DNA of 64,000 nt from Uloborus plumipes (GCA_038373865.1 JAXGGA010002869.1:49100-113099), one strand, 5' to 3'. Shown: positions 20,352-32,942, numbered from the stretch's first letter. The notes: generated by a model from the sequence alone, not told the origin. Numbers and translations are program-made.

Positions 20352-22493
20352 CTGTACCTCAGAACCAGAAGTCCATTTTCGTCACTTTTCAGTAGAGGGC
20401 GAAAACGATTGTCGGATGCATGTAAAGGATGGGACTCGCCCTCTTTCAACGCTGTTAAATAATTATGAAGGAATTTCTTTTCTAGAATAACGTTCTTATA
20501 GTCTAAGATCCCACCGCAGTTTATCTACACTCATAGCGTACACTCATCACGTTTATATCAAATTAAAGCACATGTTTTTCTGAACGTGATGCACTAAGTC
20601 TTCGTATGTAAAAGTGCCCGAAACCTATAGGCAGCCTGGTCTAAACGGGACATTTGAATGTAGTATTTCTACACTCATTGCGTACACTCATCACGTATAT
20701 ATCAAATTAAAGCTGAGTTTTTCCTGAATGTGATGCACTAAGGCTGCCTATGTAAAAGTGGCCGCAACCTCTAGGCAGCCTGACCTAAACAGGTCACATG
20801 AATGTAGTATTTCTACACTCATCGCGTACACTCATCACGTATATATCAAATTAAAGCTGATTTTTTTCTGAAAGTGATCTTCTAAGACTGCCTCTGTAAA
20901 AGGGGCCGCAACCTGTAGGCAGCCTGCATAATAGGTCACATAAATCTCAAATTTTTTCACTCATCACATGTATATCAAATTAAAGCAGATTTTTTTCTGA
21001 AAGTGATGCACTAATCTTCCACTGGAAAAGTGGCCGCAACCTATAGACAGCCTGGTCTAAACAGGCCACATGAATGTAATATTTCTACATTCATCGCGTA
21101 CACTCATCACGTATAGATCAAATTAAAGCTGATTTTTTACTGAACGTAATGCATTAAGGCTGCCTATGTAAAACTGGCCACAACCTCTAAGCAGCCTGGC
21201 CTAAACAGGTCACATGAATGTAGTCTTTCTACACTCATTGCGCACACTCATCACGTATACATTAAATTAAAGCTGATTGTTTCCTGAACGTGATGCACTA
21301 AGGCTGCCTATGGAAAAGAGGCCGCAACCTCTAAGCAGCCTGGCCTAAACAGGTCACATAAATGTAGTCTTTCTACACTCATCGCGTACACTCATCACGT
21401 ATATATTAAGTGAAAGCAGATTTTTTTCTGAAAGTCATGCACTAAGGCTGCCTATGTAAAAGTGACCGCAACCTCTTACCAGCCTGGCCTAAATAAGTCA
21501 CATGAATGTAGTATTTCTACACTCATCGCGTACACTCATCACATATATATCAAATTAAAGCTGATTTTTTTCTGAAAGTGATGCACTAAGGCTGCCTATA
21601 TAAAAGTGGCCGCAACCTGCAGGCAGCCGGGTCTAAATAAGTTACATAAACGAAGAATTTGACATTTATGTGACCTGCTAGGCAGGCTGCCTACAGATTG
21701 CGGCCACTTTTACATAAGCAGCCTTAGTGCATCACTTTCAGAAAAAAATCAGCTTTAATTTGACATATACGTGATGAGTGTACGCGATGAGTGTAGAAAT
21801 ACTACATTTATGTGACGTGTTTAGGCTAGGCTGCGTAGAGGTTGCGGACACTTTTACATGGGCAGCCTTAGTGCATCACGTTCAGGGAAAAATCAGCTTT
21901 AATTTGATATATACGTGATGAGTGTACGCGATGAATGTAGAAATACTTCATTGATGTGACCTGTTATGCCAAGCTGCCTACAGGTTGCGGCCACTTTTAC
22001 ATAGGCAGCCTTAGTGCATCACTTTCAGAAAAAAATCTGCTTTAATTTGATATAGACGTGATGAGTGTACGCGATGAGTGTAGAAATACTACATTCATGT
22101 GACCTGTTTAGGCCAGGCTGCCTAGAGGTTGCGGCCACTTTTACATAGGCAGCCTTAGTGCATCACGTTCAGGAAAAACTCAGCTTTAATTTGATATATA
22201 CGTGATGAGTGTACGCAATGAGTGTAGAAATACTACATTCATATGTCCCGTTTAGGCCAGGCTGCCTATAGGTTTCGGGCACTTTTACATACGAAGACTT
22301 AGTGCATCACGTTCAGAAAAATATGTGCTTTAATTTGATATATACGTGATGAGTGTACGCTATGAGTGTAGATAAACTGCGGTGGGATCTTAGACTATTA
22401 TGGGTCGATGCGGAATGAGATTCTACATACAATGCAGCAAAAAAGGTAAAATCGCCGTTTTTGGACTTACGTCGTTCTGGCTCTGAGGTACAG
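20352..22493. mobile_element. CTGTACCTCAGA-ended MITE interrupted by a palindromic insertion
   Basis: The ends CTGTACCTCAGAACCAGAA and the reverse complement of CTGTACCTCAGAGCCAGAAC are flanked by identical 4-bp ATTT (20348-20351 and 22494-22497). The native element is only the outer parts, about 20352-20498 and 22398-22493, roughly 245 bp together. Family members at 45876-46136 (TSD AGAT) and 46186-46327 (TSD AACT) confirm the ends and the 4-bp duplication. There is no transposase. Superfamily is not assigned; 4-bp duplications occur in several groups. Confidence 0.85.
20499..22397. mobile_element. Foldback element made of two opposed 144-bp tandem arrays, nested in a MITE
   Basis: The outer ends TAGTCTAAGATCCCACCGCA and their exact inverse are flanked by TTA on both sides (20496-20498 and 22398-22400). 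The related MITE at 45876 has a single TTA at the matching place, so this is an insertion. Inside are about eight units in one orientation (CACTCATCAC starts at 20541, 20685, 20829, 20958, 21101, 21245, 21389, 21533) and then about five in the other (GTGATGAGTG at 21771, 21915, 22058, 22202, 22346). The turning point is near 21655. The period is 143-144 bp with one 129-bp unit. No ORF exists. The layout resembles Foldback/Galileo-type elements with long, internally repeated arms, but relationship is not shown. Confidence 0.85.
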
Positions 22494-22866
22494 ATTTATC
22501 ACAAAGAAAATAATATTGTTCTTAATACTCGTACGTAGCATAGCCACATTTTTCGCACTGGCAATGTGTGGTAACATGGTTCACACAAGTGATCGACCAG
22601 TGTCGATGTGTGTAAAGTGTAACTATAATAATATTGCATTTTGGGATTTGTTTTCAAATAAACTAACTTGCATTGTAGCAGTGAAAATATATGTTATTTT
22701 CCAATTAATGTTTCTTGATGAAATATACATAATTTCTATTTTATTTTCAAAATTCAACCAAAAATGTAGGGGAGTGGGGCACGCCCTGAAACCCCAATAA
22801 ATCCGTCTATGCATTAGCGCATTTTAGAAATATCTTCTACTGATGTCATAATGTACCCCATATATA

Positions 22867-23333
22867 GGATAAGTGCTCCAGTAGTCGGCCATTTAAGAGA
22901 TCTTTTGTTGATCTTGGCTAATCTAGAACTTTCAGCTATCAATACAACAACAAAAACAAAGTAAAACTTTATAATGAACCTTTCTGATAGTGAATCACCT
23001 ACTTGTTTCAGAAATTTAAAAGAAAATTATGTTAAAATCCAAGCTGTTGTAAACACTAGTAAATGCTCCAGTAGTCGGCCACAGAATCATCTTAGCTGAA
23101 AAATAAGCAGAATCGCAATCTTGGATGACGGGCACACCATTCAAAATGAAATGACTCATTACTAATCCAAAAAAAGTACCCAAAATTTAACTGCCACTGG
23201 TTGATGATTGAGGATAGGTGGAATGTGTGAATGCGACATATCTGATTTTTAATTAAAAATGTACTATTTATGAGGAGTTTTAAGTCATTGTGGCCGACTA
23301 CTGGAGACTGGCCGACTACTGGAGCTCTTACCC
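22867..23333. mobile_element. MITE with CTCCAGTAGTCGGCCA ends and TA duplication
   Basis: GGATAAGTGCTCCAGTAGTC at the left matches inverted GACTACTGGAGCTCTTACCC at the right, flanked by TA (22865-22866 and 23334-23335). The end motif CTCCAGTAGTCGGCCA occurs again at about 23066 and in inverse at about 23291, so the subterminal sequence is duplicated. It is non-coding and mariner/Tc1-like by its TA. Confidence 0.8.
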
Positions 23334-23514
23334 TATTACTCCTTTGAAACCCGAAAATAAGCCTTAAAAATGCTGTTCAGCGTCACTTTCACGCTTTTTA
23401 TACAACAAGGAATTTAGTATTGTGAATACAGGGATTCTTCAAGCCAAAACTTGTGTGTGTGAGGGGGGGGGGATTCTTAATTCACTGTGTGAATTTTATA
23501 GTCAGGGGGCTACG
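23334..23514. other. Unassigned DNA with a G-run
   Basis: Contains GTGTGTGTGAGGGGGGGGGG near 23455-23472. Nothing else was recognised. Confidence 0.5.
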
Positions 23515-23665
23515 GGAAAAGAAACTGCATTTTGTGATAAAAGCATGAAACTTGCTAGGTTTGTAGACAATGAATAAAAAAACATTTTTAGAAGGGGAGC
23601 CAATCAGAAATCCCCCCAAACCCCTCTTAGCGGCCATTTTTGGCCCAAAACTAGAAATAGCGCTT
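23515..23665 (+). repeat. Repeat family C, copy 1 of an inverted pair
   Basis: This ~150-bp block contains GCATTTTGTGATAAAAGCAT, ACATTTTTAGAAGGGGAGCC and GCGGCCATTTTTGGCC. Its reverse complement is at about 27615-27775, 4 kb away, on the far side of the decayed gene at 24690-26185. The two may be independent insertions or ends of one large element. Confidence 0.7.
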
Positions 23666-24689
23666 TTTTGTAATTATTATTATTATTTTCTTCTTAAATC
23701 ATTGGCTATGTCATTACATAGGCGTTTATTGTATTTTTCATCGTTTAAAGCTCCACTTAGAGACTGATTTTAAAAAGAACCACCCAAAAATGCTTTTTTT
23801 TTTTTTTTTGGCAAATCAGATATTTTTAAAGAATAAATTCGTGGAAGTGAATTCCCTCCCCCCCCCTCATAAATGCATTAATGGTTTAAGAATGTAAATA
23901 TACATTAAATAAATGTTAAAAAAAGTAGGGTGCCGGTTATCCGGATCCTAATTGACCGAACTGTCCAATTATCCGGACATGATACCTCTCATTTTCATGA
24001 CTAAGCGCACATCATCGAAAATGTTCCCCAAGGGTACAAAAGCATAAGATCTTGAGGAAAAAGTTAATGTCAAGATAGCATGATTCTACCAAAATAAAAT
24101 TTAAAGTTTCAATTTCAGAAATTTTAAAGTTTTAGTTTTAAATTTATTTTTTCTCTAATTTTTATTATTGTTGCCGTTGTTGATTTTTTTTCTTCAAATA
24201 TGGTAGTTCATTAGGTGACGAATATTTTTCAGTGTATTTATCATTGGTAACATGTGTCATTGTTCATATGTTCCCGTAAATGCTATATTTATATGGATCG
24301 AGATTAGGAAAGATGCTCATATTTTCACAAGTTACGGTTTCTCATAGTCTTATGGTTTTACATGTTCAAAAGTATTGTTTTAAATGCATTTATTTTAATT
24401 TTGTTTAAGTGTTAAAGTTTAAATGGTAAACTTTAATGGTTAAAAATTTAAATGGCATGGTTAAAGCTTTAATGGTTTAAAAGTTTAAATGGCAACCAGG
24501 GGTTATGTTTGGTAAAAACAACTCCAGGAAATGTTGTTTTTACCAAAATTATTACAACAGATATTTACTGGATAAGATTTATTTTCTGTTCGAAATTAAC
24601 TCCAAAAAAAATCTATTGTGCCCTGCAGCAACTTTAAATGTATCAGTCTTGTACTGGGGTTATGAAACAATGTTCGAAATTCTGTCAAA
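23666..24689. other. Unassigned DNA with a pogo-like GGTTATCCGGAT motif
   Basis: GGTGCCGGTTATCCGGATCC near 23929 resembles the ends of pogo/Tigger-type elements. No matching right end was fixed. AATGGTTAAA-type motifs repeat at about 24420-24490. Nothing coding was recognised before 24690. Confidence 0.35.
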
Positions 24690-26185
24690 ACAGTCAAAAA
24701 TTAGGCAATTATCAGACTTCGTAAATGTAGGTAGATTTAAATTTGAAGAATTATTTGCATTGGAAAAATTTAATGAAAAGAGGGATAAGTGGCATAAATC
24801 TTGTATCTTGAGGTATAACAGTACGAAAGTCAGAAGAGCTGAACGTAAGTAAACATTTTGAAGAGGCTTCAGTTCAGCAGAAGAGAAAGAAATGCACTTC
24901 ATCTTTTCCAGATTTGTGTTTCTTTTTTGATAAGCCTGGTGAAAATAGACAGGAGTTACATCTAGTTCTGACGAAATCAGTTGACAGAAAATACGAAATT
25001 ACGTGTTGGTAAAAGCAGACAGTACGCTCATTGCTGAGTTGGCGCAAGCTGACATAATAGCTTAAGAATGCAAGTACCACCGTACTTGCATTCGTAAAAC
25101 TTTACTTGTAAAACTTTATCACTCATGAAGGACAGCAAATGATTGTTCTGAGGAAAATATTTATTCACGAATTGAATTAATTGCCCTACACCGAGTAATT
25201 TCTTACTTGCAAAATCTTAGAGTTAACAAAGGTGATAAGTATCCAATTTTCAGAATATTCGTTCTACTAAAATATTATTCTGAAGGAATAGAAAACTTAT
25301 GCTACAATATAATTTATCAATCGAAAATAAATCTGCTAATGATGTTGACAATACCGGGCTTAGAGCAAAGATATTATCACACTTCGGACATGGACATATG
25401 CATGCAGAGAAATCAGGCTTTGAATATGTTTTAGTTTGTAAAGGTAAGTGAATCAATATGTGTCTCCAGTACTAGCAGTTTCAAATATGCTGTCGCAGGT
25501 GACATGATAGTGAATTCCACTAAGACACACATTTGATGAAAGTCAACTGTTAGCGTCGATTATTTTACCAGAAATGCTTCCAAAAAAGGCATATTTTTTT
25601 ATTGCATAAAGTTAAGTACCTTCCTTAACAGAATAAGAATATTAAGAATTTTTTAATTTTTTTTTCATTTTCAATGCTTTTACAACATTTTTTATTTTAC
25701 AATTTTGGTCACAAAACCCCGAAATGTTTGCTTTTTTCAAATACATTCTGCATGCAGTAAAGAATGGTTTACAAATTATGCAAAAATTTCTCTTACACTT
25801 ACTGTGAATTTTGAGGTTTACGATTTTCCAAACAGTTCGGGCAAACCAGAAAAGGAAATCTGAAAATATCGATGAACGTACGCCGTACGGGCAAACCAGA
25901 TGAGGCCAATTTCGGGTTGCACGTACACTGTACGGGAAAACCGTTTAAAGGGTTAGTATGCACATATATACAGTTCAAACAAATTAACAAAGCAAACTAT
26001 CAAGCATCAAGTGGACAAGGAACAACCAATACCTGTTTATTTGGCCATGAAAGTACACGAACAGACTAGAAGAAAAAAGTCTTGTTGACATAATGCATAT
26101 TTAGGAACTTTTCATTCCTTACCCAAGGCTTCTAAAGATTTCTACTGGACTTTGCAAAGCATCAGTTAAACAAATTGATTAAACT
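24690..26185 (+). pseudogene. Decayed gene of a TE-type zinc-binding protein family
   Basis: Plus-strand pieces in several frames follow the order of an uncharacterised protein family that I know as a widespread repeat in arthropod and cnidarian genomes. The first piece (24712-24850) reads FVNVGRFKFEELFALEKFNE and then WHKSC and LRYNSTKVRRAER, matching the WHKSC..K...TK..RA pattern. Further pieces show CFF.DKPGE (~24912), AELAQADIIA then ECKYHRTC (~25030-25105), GLRAKILSHFG (~25355-25385) and AMKVHEQTRRKK with ISTGLCKAS (~26045-26165). Stops and frameshifts separate every piece, so it is dead. Function is unknown; the paired Cys/His spacing suggests zinc binding. Family membership is from memory. 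Confidence 0.6.
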
Positions 26186-27614
26186 ACATTTCCCTCACAT
26201 TTCAGGATCTTTGTTTTTACACCGGCCACGCACGATAATTTTTATTATAACTCTAGTAGTATAACAAACAAGAACTCTTTCCATATAACAAGCATTTCAA
26301 TGTTTCAGCATGTGCCACTTCAGCAGCAAGGCTCAAAAATTCCTCTTATATTTCCCGAAATACCACCTTCTAAAAAGGTCGCTCAGTTACCGCATCAGGT
26401 ATATCATTATTTGTAAATCCACCATATCTTTCAGTGAAGGAACCACCACAATCTAATTTTGATGGATTAAATAAGTCAGAAATGCTTTTCATAGAAACTA
26501 AATTAACAAATAAATTCTTGAAAGAGGCGAAATGTCTTAAGCGAATTTACGTCATGCAAATGTAAAACAAACTGCTCTCAAAAACTTGTTGGTGCTTCAA
26601 AAATGGACTGTGTGCACTAATGTATAAATTCTGCAACGGAAAATGTTGTATATCTATGTAAATTACTAGCCAGTTCAAATACGTAAAATCAGCTTGTATA
26701 GTCATTACACATAATCATTATATATAATTACTTGCTCAGATTTATATTGAAATTCCGTTGTTTCTTTTGTTATAAAGGGTTACCTTTCAATAACAGCACA
26801 ATATGATAAGTAGTAGAGATGTTGCTTAATTAACACAGCACTAAACTTTTTATTACAGCATTTTTTTTTCTTCTCTCATCTCTTAGAATTAGAGAACAAA
26901 CTTCTAAAATCGTTTAATGAGAAAAAAACTTGAAATTTGTTTTAAAGCTTTTTCTTTAGAATTTCGCAGTTGTATAACAATATGATCGTGCCTCCCCCTC
27001 CCCCCTATTTTATAGGTGCAAGCATAACTTATAATCCTGCTGAATGTAAGTGAAATTTCCATGACATTGCGTATTTTTTTTTTTTTTTTTCAAAATGTTT
27101 GAAGTTTTTTTATTACTTTTTTCGTCTATAAAGAAAACTGGTTTTATTTTAATTAATCAAAGATAAATATTCATTCTTAAGTAACAATTCAAATGTTTTT
27201 TTTTTTTTTTTAAGTTTTGAAGAAGTACTAGCTTTGCTTATGATTTTTAATTTCTGTATTTATTTTCAGTTTCGCAATAAATTTTTATGAGTAAGTTTTA
27301 AAAAATATGCTCGGGTTTTCCAAAGTTTCGGATTTTTGGGGTTCGGATTGCTGGGATTTTAATGCAACTCAATTGTTTTTCTTTAATATAGTGCTGTCAA
27401 ATACATAGTTGGACACCCTTAAACCGACCCCTGAAAGCAATTTGGAAGATTTTGATCAATTTCAGTTTTTTAGAAAAAAAAAACGAATTTTTAATGAGTA
27501 CTATTAAAATTAATCGGTTTTAAGCTATTTTGATGGCTTTCTAAACTTTGTTTAACACAATTGAACTCTAATACGATGATAAAAAAGGTGTTTTTTGAAA
27601 AAGAAATAAGAAAA
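26186..27614. other. Unassigned AT-rich DNA
   Basis: Long T runs lie at about 27076-27090 and 27197-27213. No repeat end or domain was recognised. Further decayed parts of the gene at 24690-26185 may extend into the first few hundred bases. Confidence 0.4.
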
Positions 27615-27775
27615 GCAATTTAGGAATTTTTGACCAAAAATGGCCGCCGGAGGGGTTTGGGTGGGGATTTCGGAATGGCTCCCCTTCTAAAAATGTTTAT
27701 AAATACATTGTCTACATGCATACCAACTTTCATGCTTTTATCACAAAATGCAGTTTCCGGCTATATTTTGGACCA
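27615..27775 (-). repeat. Repeat family C, copy 2 of an inverted pair
   Basis: Reverse-complement match to 23515-23665, sharing the GGCTCCCCTTCTAAAAATGT and ATGCTTTTATCACAAAATGC stretches. The similarity fades on both sides. Confidence 0.7.
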
Positions 27776-29865
27776 TAGCCCCTCTACTATTAATTCTATG
27801 AAAGATAAAATATGAACATGCACACACATCATACATGCTAAACTTCCAATAAGATGGAGCTTTAGGTTCATTAACAAGATTTTTTTTTATTTAAAAAGAA
27901 AAAAAAATCAATTTTGCTAGTGAGGGAAGTAACAGATCGTCGTGGAGCTTTTTTCTCGAATCCAAAAGTCATTGTTTCCTGTAACAGTACACTCCTTATA
28001 GTAGTTGAGCTCAAGCGAGTTGAGCTCATGTACATCTTTTTGATTTTCAGTGAATTTTTTCACATACGATGGAATACAGGCCTTTTTGCATTAAAAAAAA
28101 GTTTTGAGGAGTGCAGATTATTGAGTGCAGACTATATTTACATACGCACTCAAACACCTATCGCAACTCGTCATTGCGAAAACCATTATTTGAATTCGAG
28201 TTATCATAATTAAAAATTGTTTTTATTTATTTATTTACTTTTTCTATACATCAAACCTTCTCTGAGGCTGCAAGATATGCAAAAACGACCATCTATTTGA
28301 AAGATACCAACACAAAAATTTTATTTGGGTGCTCATTTTTGAATTCCTCTTTATGCCGTCGCTCGGAAGTTCGTTTAACTCGATAACATTGTACCCCAAA
28401 TAGTACACACAAGATTAAGGCAGACACTAAACCGAAACTTCAGAAAAAGAAAGAATGCTATGAGTTTCACGGAGACAAACTAAAAGATGTCTTCTTTTAA
28501 CAAATGATGTCGCTAAGCCAGTTCTTTCCTGCGCCTTCGAAACAGATGAAAATAAAGATTTCTCCTTTTTCCCCAGATTCGAACAGGACTTTGGAAGAAG
28601 GAAAAAGAGAGAAAAAAAAAAGATGGACTCCACATTTCTCTCACATAACTGAGAGCGCTGTTTTTGTTTTCGGCGGCAAGAAGAAAGGCTCGCCACGTGA
28701 CATAGGCGCGAAAGTTTAGAAGTGACAGGCGATGTTTTCTTGCCATCAGCGGAGACAGAAGAAATGACTTTTACCCATCGCTTCTTGTTTAACTGTGACT
28801 GTGACGTACTTTTTATTTTTATCCTTTTCCGTTCGTCGTACCGAAGCAAGATTTCTAGCTTTTCAGCAATAAATTATGTAATTCAATTATATATTTCATT
28901 ACTCTCCGCTGTATTTAGCAGTTATTTTCGGTCTGCTCTTTTGTCTTTTCTTTTTCTTTCTTTTTTTTCAGCAATCACGAATTGCTAATTGTCCTCACGT
29001 AATTGAAGTTGACGTGTCGGGTCACTTTTTAAAGTTCTGAAGCCATATTAATTTTGTCATGAGCAGGAGAAAATTAACCAATGAAGAACGTTTACTTTCA
29101 AAAAAAGCAGGCAGGAAAAGAAAAAACAACTGAAGAAATCTGATAAATATAGTGAAGAGACAGGAAGGGAAAACGTTTGGGAATGCAAAAAATTATTTAT
29201 CTATTTTTTCGTTGATAATACATTTCTTCCTGCGCTTGGGTTGAAAGAAATTCAGCGACAAATGAAACCGAAAAGTTTAATCGCACTGAAAAAAAAATTT
29301 AACGAATGCTGAATGGACAATTTATCGCCAACTTGGTATGCTCCAAGTTAGGATGAATTCCCTAAAAGTTGTTTCAAAACATGAAAAGTCCACCAAAAAG
29401 TAAATAAAGTCGTCAGAAAGCAGTGTATTTTATTCAACTTGTATTATAAATAGTTTTTAATCTTACATTTTTTGCATACTTTAAGCTTTCTTAAAATAGA
29501 ACAAACTAATAAATTTTAGCAGCAAACGATAATAAATAAAACCAAGAGTTGCCACTAAATAAATTTCAACTGAAATAAAGATATAAATTGATTTAAAATA
29601 ATCAATGCTGCTGACAATAAACATCAGTTGGTTCCCACGAAGCTTTTAAAATATAAAATAATGTTAATTATGATATTTAAAAAGAATAAAAAATAAGAAC
29701 TGTAAGAAATTTATGAATTACTACAACTATTAGAAACATAGAATTAACACCTTTTGGTAATTTTCTTGATTGTGAAAACTTTTGATTTCTCAGAAACGCG
29801 GATTTTAGGATTTTTTTTTTTTTTTTTTTTTTTTCAATACTTTGTGGGAAAAAAATATTGAAGAA
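27776..29865. other. Unassigned DNA
   Basis: A GC-balanced patch at about 28540-28800 holds overlapping open frames on both strands, the longest 140 codons at 28427-28849 (minus). None has a recognisable domain and they shadow each other. AGAAGTGACAGGCGAT near 28719 recurs in inverse near 43963. Confidence 0.4.
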
Positions 29866-30010
29866 AGCTGCAATTTAAATAAACTACTGTTTAGTTAATC
29901 CGCTCAAAATCTGCAAACTGTAGTTTATTTAAATTTAAATTGCAGCTTTCTTCAAAAAAACATTGAAAAAAGCTGCAATTTAAATTTAAATAAATAAACT
30001 ACTGTTTCCA
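29866..30010. repeat. Local inverted and direct repeats of an AAGAAAGCTGCAATTTAAAT motif
   Basis: AAGCTGCAATTTAAATAAAC with ACTACTGTTT (29867-29893) is followed by its inverse GTTTATTTAAATTTAAATTG plus CAGCTTTCTTC (29922-29956), and then by a second direct copy (about 29969-30008). It can fold as alternative hairpins. Confidence 0.7.
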
Positions 30011-30354
30011 GATACTTTATTTTATGCGGATTAAGTAAACACGTTGGTAATATTATTCCGAAAATCTAATAAAAGAGACAGAGGACAAATGGTCTGCTAA
30101 AAATACATGATATTCAATCTCTTTCCCGAAATAAGCATTCGAACAGCTCCTTAAAAGCAGCCGAAATCGAAATCCATCGATCCTTATTGTTCTCCCTTAA
30201 TAGCTCTTTTTCCGAATCCTACCGCTAAGTACAGGTTGTGACAATAAATGAGACCGAAATGAAATGGAACGATTCGTGGTCACATGAAGGGGAGGGGGGG
30301 GGGGGCAAACGATCGAAATACTTCGGTTCGAATCATTCCATATTTAAATATGGA

Positions 30355-30445
30355 TCGACTTGATGGGAGGTCATTGTGACCTCCAAAAAATTTTCGTGCT
30401 CCAAAATTTTTTTTTTCGGAAACTTTGCAGACAATATTGCAACTT
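30355..30445 (-). repeat. Dispersed IR3-carrying repeat, third copy
   Basis: It contains AGGTCA TTG TGACCT at 30368-30382 and then a stretch whose inverse resembles about 18395-18470, including GACAATATTGCAACTTTG. Confidence 0.5.
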
Positions 30446-30675
30446 TGGTATTCTTTTTTCTTTCTTTTGTCGTTTTTAACGATGGCCAGTGTTCCTTAGG
30501 AGAGCTTTTAAGGTTCAACATCAATTTTTATGGGGGATGAAACAAAAAGTGCCCAAATCCAGTGAATGAACACCAGATGATTAATGCAGCATTTTTTGGT
30601 CATTTTCTTTCTGTAAAAATGTATAACATCAGTGTATCTAACGAAAATTAACCAAAACAAAGTTGCACATTCTGC

Positions 30676-30880
30676 ATGGTTTGTGTTATAGCAAGGGGGC
30701 GCAGTTTGCGCTGCTCGGAGCAGTCTATCAAATTATTGTCTTTTAATCTGTTCGGACTTGACAAAATTTTATTTATTTATTTTTCTTTTTTTTTTTTTTT
30801 TTTTCGGTCAAAATGCCGCCCTCCTAGTTGCTGCGCCCGTGGCAAGAGCCACTCCTGTCAACCCCTAGCTACGCCACAGG
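30676..30880. mobile_element. hAT-like element with GGCGTAGCTAGGGG-type ends, decayed
   Basis: The right end CCCCTAGCTACGCCACAG (30862-30879) is the reverse complement of the CTGTGGCGTAGCTAGGGG end common in hAT elements. The left side, TATAGCAAGGGGGCGCAG at about 30687, is a degraded counterpart. A T-rich run occupies the middle. No target duplication was seen. Confidence 0.4.
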
Positions 30881-32711
30881 ACATAGACTAATTTTAACGT
30901 GCAGAAAAACTTACAACTTTTCCGAAGTCAGGGGTGCAAAATCAAGAGGGCCATTCCAGGAAAAAGTCGCCATCTTGTCCCGCACGGGACTCTAATTTCA
31001 TTTAAAATGACTGCTTTTGAAGGTTAATGAATGAAACTTTGTTGGTTAACCAATCACAAACAGGTGTAGGTTTTTAAGGCAGAAAACTTAGTTTCATTAT
31101 ATTTTAAAATTACTACTTTTTATCGAAACATATCAGCGTCACGTGTAGGACAAAATGGTGTCGTTTTCGTGGAACGGCCCAAGAACGGTTATTTAATCAA
31201 GAACGTACTATTTGCTTTTATGTATCGTAAACAAAGAATTAGTGGAAATAACGACATATTTTGAGGTACTTCAAATATTATCTTCGAAATAACAGCAAGA
31301 ACATCATGAATGAGACGCAACTTTTTAAACCTTTACACTTTTTACACTGTCATCTTGAAACAGAAAAAAACATTACAATAGGGCATGCTTGGGACAAACT
31401 TTGCCGGCAGGGAGCGCGGCACGTACAACTGGGATTGTGTCCTTCCGGTAGTTCGAACCTAGTGTATTTCATTACGCGATACACTAATAAATTATAGGAA
31501 TTGCTCTTTCTCAAGCGCTTTCCATTTTAAAGCTTAAAAAAGGTATGGTTGACGAAAAGGAGACTGTTTCCTCGTCAAAAGTCAAATTAAAAGGTTTAGG
31601 AGCTAAAGCAAGTGGTAATAAATCGGAATTACTAACCAGATATGCAAGGAACATAGTTTTTTGAATAAAGATCTTTCAAAATATTGTTGAAACATTTCCT
31701 ACTTTCAATTTTTTTCTTTTTTGCTGTACACAGAGTTGGAAATCAACTTTTAAAAATTTCATACGCTATCTCATCGCATTGGAACAGGGTTGATAGAAAT
31801 CACAATTTTTTTTTTGAATAAAAAAATCGGATTTTTTCTTTAAATCAGGTTTGTTTTATTTAAATAGATTTTTGAAGTATGTTTGATACTAACAAATTAA
31901 ATTGTTCAAGTTAGATGTCTAAATCCGATTCTTCTTTTATGTATAAATTGAAAAATACATAAAACTAAAAATGTAAATAAGAGTAATTAATAAATTAGTA
32001 GAAAATGTTAAATAACAATTTACGGATTTTTCCTTGCTTTAATTATCAAAATCGCATAAAGAATGCTTCATGTTAATTTGGATATTTTACTCCTTCAACT
32101 ACAGAAGTGTTCGAGAGATATGAACTAGACTGCGGGATAATCACAATAATATTATTTTTCCTGAAAACTTTAAAACTATTTCTCTATCCAGGAGCTAAAT
32201 TCAGTGATTTTTAAATAAAAACAAGTTTGGCTGCTTTGTCGTTTAAAAACCTGTTGCGAAGTTTTGGTTGAACTAATAACCCATAGGTAGAAAAAAATAT
32301 TAAAGAAATCAAATTATAAAATAATTTGAAAATATTATAGAATTATATTAACTGCGGAAATGAAGAATAAAAATAACATAGAACATTGAATTATTTTCTT
32401 CAAAAAATGATTTTTATTACTTTATTAATTTTTTTAAAAGAACCATTAAAAATATCCATTATTAAAATCAATTTGACACCTACAATCTACATCTTGACTT
32501 TTAAATCTGTAATGCATATCGCAAGGACTAAAAGCAGACCCCCCCTCAAATCCTTGTCCTATTAATTTACATATTTTATTTTTTAACACTGTTTTGACTT
32601 ACTGAATGTAAACAGAATGTTGAAGAGGATTGTATGACAAGCTCATATTTAAATGAATACTTTAAAAGCTTAACTCCTAACAGATGAATCCCTCCTAACT
32701 CCAAATATCTT
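30881..32711. other. Unassigned AT-rich DNA
   Basis: No gene was recognised. GGTAGTTCGAACCTAG at about 31446-31461 is weakly box-B-like in inverse, but no matching A box was found. Confidence 0.4.
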
Positions 32712-32942
32712 ATAAAGTATAAATACAACATTAAAAAAAGCACAAATACACAGGGAAACTGCAGACACGTGTTTCGGCGTTACAAGGAATGCCTTTATCA
32801 ATGCAAAAAAATTGTGAGCTTGTGCATCCATAAGCTAACAATTTTTTTTTGTTTTAATAAAGGCGTTCCTTGCAACGCCGAAACATGTGTCTACAGTTTC
32901 CCTGCGCATTTGTGCTTTTTTAACGTTGTATTTATACTTTAC
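32712..32942. mobile_element. Foldback MITE with CACGTGTTTCGGCGTTACAA core
   Basis: Left AAAGTATAAATACAACATTA is mirrored at the right by CGTTGTATTTATACTTT. Further inward, GACACGTGTTTCGGCGTTAC is mirrored by GCAACGCCGAAACATGTGTC. The whole forms a hairpin of about 230 bp with a short loop. A relative lies at 42241-42440. Confidence 0.75.

Noticed and set aside
20541..22370. CRISPR-like array
   Set aside because: Units of 143-144 bp are repeats throughout, without unique spacers, and the sequence is eukaryotic.
28427..28849. 140-codon minus-strand frame in a GC-balanced patch
   Set aside because: No domain or family recognised, rich in Ser/Lys/Arg, and overlapped by open frames on the other strand.
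31440..31465. tRNA gene near a TTCGAA motif
   Set aside because: No A box at the right distance and no acceptor stem.
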